A DNA stretch of 60,250 nucleotides, from positions 1 through 60,250 of the forward strand of contig CAJMOF010000013.1 in assembly GCA_905215065.1 (NCBI GenBank), written 5' to 3'. Position 1 is the first letter of the stretch, and every line of letters starts with the position of its first letter. A model generated the notes under the pieces. That model ran no database searches. It saw only the letters and a list, made by a program, of their open reading frames with translations, and was not told where the DNA came from. A program made the translations under genes and the position numbers. Below, piece by piece: positions 52,278 through 60,250 of the stretch. This DNA is from an uncultured bacterium. GTDB taxonomy: Bacteria > Actinomycetota > Coriobacteriia > Coriobacteriales > Coriobacteriaceae.

Positions 52278-53219
52278 TTATGCCAAGAACTCCTTGGTGG
52301 TCGCCACGATGTTGGCGGCGTCCAGGCCGTACTTGTGCAGGAGCTCGGCGCCCGGGCCGGACTCGCCAAAGGTATCGTTGACGCCGATCTTCTTGAGCGG
52401 CGTCGGGCACTGCTCGCACAGGACGTCGGCAACGGCGCTGCCCAGGCCACCGATCACAGAGTGCTCCTCGACGGTCACGACGTGGCCGGTCTTGGTGGCG
52501 CTCTTGACGATCAGGTCGGCATCGATGGGCTTGATGGTGTGCATGTTGATGACCTCGGCGTCGATGCCCTCGGCAGCGAGCTGCTCGGCGGCCTCGAGGG
52601 CCTCGCCGACCATCAGGCCGCAGGCGATGATGGTGACGTCGGTACCCTCGCGCATGACGATACCCTTGCCCACCTCGAACTTGTAGGTCTCGGGGTCGTT
52701 GATAACCGGCGAGGCCAGACGGGCAAAGCGCATGTACACGGGGCCGTCGCACTCATAGGCGGCGCGCGTCACGGCGCGGGCCTCGACGTCGTCGGCGGGA
52801 ACGATCACGGTCATGCCGGGGATAACGCGCATGAGGGCGATATCCTCGCAGCACTGGTGCGTGGCGCCATCCTCGCCCACCGAGATACCGGCGTGCGTGG
52901 CACCGATCTTAACGTTAAGGTGCGGATAGCCGATGGAGTTGCGGACCTGCTCAAAGGCGCGGCCAGCGGCGAACATGGCAAAGGTGCTCGCAAAGGCGAC
53001 GCGACCGGTGGTCGCGATACCGGCGGCAACACCCATCAGATTGCTCTCGGCAATGCCCACATCGAAGAAGCGGTCGGGGCAGGCGGCCTTAAACTTGCCG
53101 GTCTGCGTGGCGGCGGCCAGGTCGGCGTCGAGGACCACAAAGTCGTCGTGCTCGTTAGCGAGCTCGACGAGGGCCTCGCCGTAGCTTACGCGCGTGGCGA
53201 TTTTCTTGACGTCTGCCAT
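52278..53219 (-). CDS. Transketolase, C-terminal subunit
   Basis: The product has 313 residues. It carries the pyrimidine-binding and C-terminal domains of a split transketolase. The ThDP-activating glutamate is in FFDVGIAESNLMGVAAG, the start RVSYGEALVELA is typical, and VEEHSVIGGLGSAVAD ends the C-terminal domain. It acts with the N-terminal subunit in the non-oxidative pentose phosphate pathway. The ATG follows the partner's stop after one base, with AGAGGAG upstream. Confidence 0.92.
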   Translation of the reverse strand: MADVKKIATRVSYGEALVELANEHDDFVVLDADLAAATQTGKFKAACPDRFFDVGIAESNLMGVAAGIATTGRVAFASTFAMFAAGRAFEQVRNSIGYPHLNVKIGATHAGISVGEDGATHQCCEDIALMRVIPGMTVIVPADDVEARAVTRAAYECDGPVYMRFARLASPVINDPETYKFEVGKGIVMREGTDVTIIACGLMVGEALEAAEQLAAEGIDAEVINMHTIKPIDADLIVKSATKTGHVVTVEEHSVIGGLGSAVADVLCEQCPTPLKKIGVNDTFGESGPGAELLHKYGLDAANIVATTKEFLA

Positions 53220-53220
53220 C

Positions 53221-54051
53221 CTAGAGCTCCTCTCCGGCGGCCGTGAGCTCTGCCATGGCCTGCTCAAACTGTTCATCGTTGGGGGCCTTACCGTGCCAAC
53301 CCACCTGGTTCTCCATAAAGGAGACGCCCTTGCCCTTCGTGGTCTCGGCGATAATGGCGGTCGGCTGACCCTTGGTGGCGCGGGCCTCGGCAAAGGCGGC
53401 GCGGATCTGATCGAAATCGTTGCCGTCGGCGAGCTCCACCACGTGGAACTTGAAGGCGCGGAACTTGTCGGCGAGCGGCATGGGGTCGTTGACCTCCTCG
53501 ACGGGGCCGTCGATCTGCAGGCCGTTGTGGTCGACGATCACGCAGAGGTTATCGAGCTGCTGGTTGCCGGCAAACATGGCGGCCTCCCAGACCTGGCCCT
53601 CCTCGCTCTCGCCGTCGCCCAGCAGGGCGTAGGTGCGATAATCGTCGCCCCAGTGCTTGGCGGCAACAGCCATGCCCACGGCGGTGGAGATGCCCTGGCC
53701 GAGCGAACCGGTGGACATATCGACGCCCGGGGTGTCGTTCATGTTGGGGTGACCCTGCAGGTGGCTGCCGATGTGGCGCAGCGTCTCGAGATCCTCCTTG
53801 GGGAAGAATCCGCGCTCGGCGAGCACGGCGTACAGACCAGGCGCGCAGTGACCCTTGGAAAGCACGAAGCGATCGCGGTCGGCCTTGCGGGGGTCGGCCG
53901 GGTCGACGTTCATTTCCTCAAAGTACAGATAGGTCATGATGTCGGCAGCGCCGAGCGAACCGCCCGGATGGCCGGACTTGGCAGCGTGCACGCCGGTGAC
54001 GATGCCCTTCCTTACCTCGTTGGCAACCTTTTTGAGCTCTTCGTCGCTCAT
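53221..54051 (-). CDS. Transketolase, N-terminal subunit
   Basis: The product has 276 residues. It carries the pyrophosphate-binding domain of a split transketolase: KSGHPGGSLGAADIMTYLYF, LSKGHCAPGLYAVLAERG, TGSLGQGISTAVGMA, and the ThDP motif GDGESEEGQVWEAAMFAG ending in VDHNGLQIDG. It needs the adjacent C-terminal subunit for activity. RBS GAAAGGAAGG precedes the ATG. The 208-base upstream gap should contain the promoter. Confidence 0.93.
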   Translation of the reverse strand: MSDEELKKVANEVRKGIVTGVHAAKSGHPGGSLGAADIMTYLYFEEMNVDPADPRKADRDRFVLSKGHCAPGLYAVLAERGFFPKEDLETLRHIGSHLQGHPNMNDTPGVDMSTGSLGQGISTAVGMAVAAKHWGDDYRTYALLGDGESEEGQVWEAAMFAGNQQLDNLCVIVDHNGLQIDGPVEEVNDPMPLADKFRAFKFHVVELADGNDFDQIRAAFAEARATKGQPTAIIAETTKGKGVSFMENQVGWHGKAPNDEQFEQAMAELTAAGEEL

Positions 54052-54259
54052 TGTGCCTTCCTTTCATCCTCTTAAGACAAGATGCGCACGGCACGGAAAG
54101 GTAGTCCCAACACAGCCGCGATGCACGTACGTCATTCATTATGCTGGAAACTGGAAGCTTTACCAGAGTATTTATCATTATTTGAACAATTGAGCAGGCA
54201 GAACCGCTGATGAAACGGTTTATCAATGTGAACGTCTTTTGGATGAAACGCAGTCGGCC

Positions 54260-55150
54260 CTACGCGTTAATGTCCTTGAATCCCTCACCGAAGGTTTCCG
54301 TAACGTCGGCGACCGTCACAATGGCGTGAGGATCGCGCTCGCGCACGATCGTTTTGAGGGTGTTGAGCTCGCGACGACTCACGATTACCATGATCACCGG
54401 CTTCTCGGCACCCGAGTACATGCCGGTCGCCTTAAACTTGGTGCAGCCGCGACCCAGGCCATACATGATGTCGGCCGCAATATCGGGAAACTTGTCCGAG
54501 ATGATGAGTACCATACGGCGCCTGTTGCCGCCGTCGACCACGGCATCGATCACGTAGCCGCTAATGACCATCGAAAGGCCCGCATACAGCGCGTTTTCGA
54601 CCGAGAAGACCGGGGCCGACAGCGCGCAGACGGCAACGTCGATCGCCATGACGGTGGAGCCCACCGGTAGTGACGTATTGCGCGAGATAATCTGACCGAT
54701 GGTGTCAGAGCCGCCAGTGTTGGCACCGGCGCGCAGCACCATGCCGTAGCCAATGCCCGTGATAATGCCGCCCCACATAGCGGGCAGCATCAGGTCGGCA
54801 TGTGCCAGCGGCGCCACAAACGGAGCGAACAGGTCGGTGAAAAAGCCCAGCAGCACAAAGCCCGTCGCCGTCTGTATCACGTAGAACATGCCACCCTCGC
54901 GCATAACGACCAGCAGCAGCAAGGCATTCATCACGATGGTTTGAATACCGACAGGCAGCGAGATGCCATGCGAGGCGCCGACCGCCTGGATAATCGTGGC
55001 GAGACCCGTAACGCCGCCGGCAGCAAGACCGTTGGGAATCAAAAACAGGTCCGTCGCGATAGCTGCCAGGGCGCAGCCAAACATGATCTTGGGCAAGTCA
55101 TGAAAGAAGTTCAGCGAAAGAATGCGCTTGATGTCCAGACGATATGCCAT
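54260..55150 (-). CDS. YitT family membrane protein
   Basis: The product has 296 residues. Five to six membrane helices (IPNGLAAGGVTGLATII, LVLLGFFTDLF-like, GANTGGSDTIGQII) are followed by a cytoplasmic DUF2179 domain (GCTKFKATGMYSGAEKPVIM, LNTLKTIVRERDPHA). This is the YitT/YvjA arrangement; the transported substrate is unknown. The MAYRLD start has GAGGGAGG. It lies alone between prfB and the transketolase pair, on the same strand. Confidence 0.88.
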   Translation of the reverse strand: MAYRLDIKRILSLNFFHDLPKIMFGCALAAIATDLFLIPNGLAAGGVTGLATIIQAVGASHGISLPVGIQTIVMNALLLLVVMREGGMFYVIQTATGFVLLGFFTDLFAPFVAPLAHADLMLPAMWGGIITGIGYGMVLRAGANTGGSDTIGQIISRNTSLPVGSTVMAIDVAVCALSAPVFSVENALYAGLSMVISGYVIDAVVDGGNRRRMVLIISDKFPDIAADIMYGLGRGCTKFKATGMYSGAEKPVIMVIVSRRELNTLKTIVRERDPHAIVTVADVTETFGEGFKDINA

Positions 55151-55280
55151 GCTGCCTCCCTCAAAAAAGCGCACCCCGTCGGATGCGCTTTGAACTTCTC
55201 GCTGTATTCGATTTTACCGATTCGCTGACCAAATACCACCCCTGCGAAGTGTTTGCATCGACCCGAAGCCAACCATGTGC

Positions 55281-56428
55281 CTAGGCGTCCGAGCCTTCCG
55301 CATCGGCGTTGCCGGTTGCCCAGCGATGGTAGCCGATCACAAACGGATCCAGATCGCCATCGTCGAGAACGGCCTCGACGTTGCTGGTCTCCACACCCGA
55401 GCGCAGGTCCTTGACCATCTGATACGGGTAGAGCACGTAGCTGCGAATCTGGTTACCAAAACCGATCGTGGTCTTGGGTCCACGAATCTCGTCGAGCGCC
55501 TCGGCGCGCTTCTCGAGCTCGATCTCGTACAGACGGGCCTTGAGAATCTGCATGCACGCGGCCTTGTTTTGAATCTGGCTGCGCTCGTTTTGGCAAGTGA
55601 CAACGATGCCGCTGGGAAAATGCGTCACGCGTACGGCGGAGTCGGTGGTGTTGACGCCCTGTCCGCCCGGGCCGCTCGCGTGATACACGTCCACGCGGAT
55701 ATCGTCGGGACTGATCTCGATGTCGATATCGTCAGGCAGCACGGGGATGACCTCGACGCCGGCAAACGTGGTCTGGCGGCGCTTCTTGTCGTCGGTGGGG
55801 CTAATGCGCACCAGACGGTGGACGCCGGCCTCGGCGCGCAGCATGCCAAACGCGTCCTTACCCTCGACGGTAAAGGTCGCACGGTCGATGCCGATGACCT
55901 CGGCTGCGGGGCAGTCGTTAATGGTGACCTTCCAGCCGCGACGCTGGCAGTACTTCATGTACATCTTAAAGAGCATGAAGGTCCAGTCCTGCGCCTCCAG
56001 GCCGCCCTGTCCGGGCTTGATGGTCACAATCGCGTCGCCGTGATCGAACTCACCGGTAAACCAGCTCGAAAGCTCGAGCTCGTCGATAGCGCGGGCCAGG
56101 CGTTCTGCCGTAGCGGCAGCCTCCTCGCGCAATGCGGCGGCATCGGGGTCGTCGCCCATCTCCTCGGCAAGCTCCAGCGCCGCGCGGGCGTCAGACAGCT
56201 CACCGCGCGCAGTATCCACGGCAGCGATATCTTCCTTGGCGCGAGCGATCTCCTCCATGGTGGCGCGAGCGGCGTCGGCGTCATCCCAAAAGCCGGGGGC
56301 CACGCTTTTGGCCTCGAGCTCGGTCACGCGCGTGCGCTTCTCGTCCAAATGAAGATACGACTCGACCTCGCCGAGCCGGTCCGCAAACGCGTCCAGCTCG
56401 GCGGGCGTTACCTCTAAAGCCTCGGCCA

Positions 56429-56429
<1 letters not shown>
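55281..56429 (-). CDS. prfB: Peptide chain release factor 2
   Basis: The product has 382 residues. The GGQ catalytic motif is in HASGPGGQGVNTTDSAVR. The stop-codon recognition loop reads RISPTDDKKRRQTTF, so the usual SPF tripeptide of RF2 is SPT here. The reading frame is open from MAEALEVT, with no sign of the programmed +1 frameshift that controls RF2 in many bacteria. The ATG overlaps the secA stop (TAATG), so translation is coupled. The family role is release at UAA and UGA. Confidence 0.93.
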
Positions 56430-59236
<2,807 letters not shown>

Positions 59237-59367
59237 GTGGTTTTCCTTTTTGGCCATCGCCCACGGCGTGCAGCTGCGGGCGAGTTAAACACAGATAATT
59301 GTACTTTAGCCAAACAAGGCGCGCCCCATACGGTCGACCTCGACCGCCACGTAATAACTACGACCAA

Positions 59368-59405
59368 CCTGCCAAAAAGGGACTGGTTTATTTTGGCAGC
59401 TTTTA
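59368..59405. repeat. CTGCCAAAA/TTTTGG palindromic repeat, copy 2
   Basis: CTGCCAAAA (59369-59377) and TTTTGGCAG (59391-59399) are exact complements around GGGACTGGTTTA. Copy 1 at 47274 shares most of the unit. Confidence 0.75.
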
Positions 59406-59432
59406 TCTGGGAAAACGCTGTCTCTCTGCCAT

Positions 59433-59499
59433 TTGGTGCAAACCAACCTGTCCCCTTCGCACCAATCTGGTGCAACGGGGACAGGTTGGTTTGCACCAA
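59433..59499. repeat. 67-bp palindrome with GGGGACAGGTT and GCACCA motifs
   Basis: 23-base arms (59433-59455 and 59477-59499) are exact complements; the centre GCACCA-ATC-TGGTGC is itself a hairpin. The words match the 27992-28057 element. It lies between the rpmE terminator and secA. Confidence 0.85.
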
Positions 59500-59502
59500 T
59501 AA

Positions 59503-59540
59503 AATGAAAAGGGCCGCGCACCCAAATGAGTGCGCGGCCC
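59503..59540 (-). terminator. Terminator after rpmE
   Basis: A perfect 11-bp stem GGGCCGCGCAC/GTGCGCGGCCC (59511-59521 with 59530-59540), with TTTTCATTTT following on the minus strand. Confidence 0.88.
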
Positions 59541-59577
59541 TCATGCCATGAATGCGAGTGATTCCGCGGCGAGCTAT

Positions 59578-60003
59578 TTACTCAGCAGCCTCGGTGGTCT
59601 CGGCCTCGGCAGCGGCCTCCTCGACGGGAGCCTCTGCGGGAGCCTCGGCGGCCTGCTTGGCAGCCTCCTCGGCAAACTTAGCAGCACGCTTGGCCTTCTC
59701 GGCAGCCTTAGCCTCAGCGGCGGCCTTGCGAGCGGCCTCGGCCTCAGCAGCCTTGGCAGCCTTGGCAGCCTTGGCCTCCTCGGCCTTCTTGAGCTGGGCG
59801 GCAGCGGCGCCACCGAACTTGTCGGCGAAGCGCTGGACGCGTCCACCGGTGTCGACGAACTTCTGCTGGCCGGTGTAGAACGGGTGGCACTCGTTGCAAA
59901 GCTCGACCTTCATCTCGGACACGGTAGCGTGCGTCTTGAAGGTGTTGCCGCAGGAGCACGTCACCGTGCACTCGACATACTGGGGATGGATACCCTGCTT
60001 CAT
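59578..60003 (-). CDS. rpmE: 50S ribosomal protein L31 with a long Ala/Glu/Lys extension
   Basis: The product has 141 residues. The first 70 are a zinc-containing L31 (MKQGIHPQYVECTVTCSCGN, CNECHPFYTGQQKFVDTGGRVQRF). The remaining 70 are a low-complexity, helix-prone tail of Ala/Lys/Glu (KAAKAAEAEAARKAAAEAK), which doubles the usual length. RBS AAGGAGTCC precedes the ATG, and a strong terminator follows. Confidence 0.93.
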   Translation of the reverse strand: MKQGIHPQYVECTVTCSCGNTFKTHATVSEMKVELCNECHPFYTGQQKFVDTGGRVQRFADKFGGAAAAQLKKAEEAKAAKAAKAAEAEAARKAAAEAKAAEKAKRAAKFAEEAAKQAAEAPAEAPVEEAAAEAETTEAAE

Positions 60004-60189
60004 GGTAGGACTCCTTATTGGTCAGGCGCTGGTTACCGATCAGCGCATAAGGCGTCTTGGTTTCCGACCAAGACAACAAACTCGGCTATGGTACCACGGC
60101 GCCGCGCGTCCCACAAAAGGTTCACGGTCTTTTCGGAACGACACGAGCTGGACCTTAAATATCAACTTCATCCGAACACTCCCCCACAT

Positions 60190-60250
60190 TCATCTCTCGT
60201 ATGTATCGAGGTATTCCTGCTTGAGCGTCTGCGAGGACGACTTGATCTTT
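60190..60250 (-). CDS. Possible C-terminal end of a gene entering from the right edge
   Basis: On the minus strand an open frame reads KIKSSSQTLKQEYLDTYER and stops at 60190-60192. It is too short to identify. The gap 60004-60189 would then hold the rpmE promoter. Confidence 0.35.
   Translation of the reverse strand, partial: KIKSSSQTLKQEYLDTYER

Overview
The window looks like chromosome of a gut-type Coriobacteriia, most probably Collinsella. This is inferred from high-GC coding sequence, close full-length matches to families typical of saccharolytic anaerobes ([FeFe] hydrogenase, PTS sugar uptake, EFR1-type ferredoxin, rubredoxin), and many intergenic palindromic repeats. No 16S gene or other species marker is present. 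About 50 genes are supported, most on the minus strand.

Layout. (1) 0.1-5.5 kb: a FucO-type alcohol dehydrogenase, a YoaK-like membrane protein, a YgiQ radical SAM enzyme and a CPBP membrane protease. (2) 5.5-12 kb: an orphan RelB/DinJ antitoxin, then a tightly coupled minus-strand operon. It encodes a NuoF/GltD-like flavoprotein, a multi-cluster [FeFe] hydrogenase, and a NitT/TauT-type ABC transporter whose ATPase is split by an apparent one-base frameshift. (3) 12.2-17 kb: a PTS/phospho-alpha-glucosidase operon (IIA, BglG-type antiterminator, IICB, GH4) with a candidate antiterminator/terminator leader. (4) 17-24.5 kb: an EFR1-type ferredoxin, an RGG-tailed DEAD-box helicase, an FHA protein and a transmembrane Ser/Thr kinase with a DUF6273-like outer domain. 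(5) 24.5-31 kb: the copA-copZ-csoR copper operon with a CsoR-like operator, a zinc-ribbon membrane protein, an amidohydrolase and a protein of unknown function. (6) 31.4-33 kb: an IS110/IS1111-type element inserted inside another repeat. (7) 33-42 kb: gltBD, gpmA and mntH. (8) 42-60 kb: rubredoxin with flavin reductase, smpB, a TPR protein, tRNA-Glu and tRNA-Gln, an ArsC-like protein, a VanZ-like protein, a serine recombinase, rnr, ftsEX, a split transketolase, a YitT protein, prfB, secA and rpmE.

The most unusual structure is a family of twelve intergenic palindromes. Eleven are exactly 57 bp, with 15-base inverted ends close to GTCTCAATCTGTAAC and GTTACAGATTGAGAC around a variable 27-base centre. 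They are grouped as 2, 4, 1, 3 and 2 copies, and within each group the units repeat every 79-81 bp. One unit carries paired compensatory changes in both arms, which argues that the hairpin itself is maintained. Separate repeat families are built on GGGGACGTTCC, on GGGGACAGGTT with GCACCA, and on CTGCCAAAA with TTTTGGCAG. There is also a 124-bp nearly perfect inverted repeat upstream of ftsE.

Functionally the window joins fermentative electron disposal, sugar phosphotransfer uptake, ammonia assimilation, copper and manganese handling, and core translation, secretion and division genes. The order secA-prfB-ftsE-ftsX-rnr-smpB is kept on one strand but is interrupted by accessory genes.
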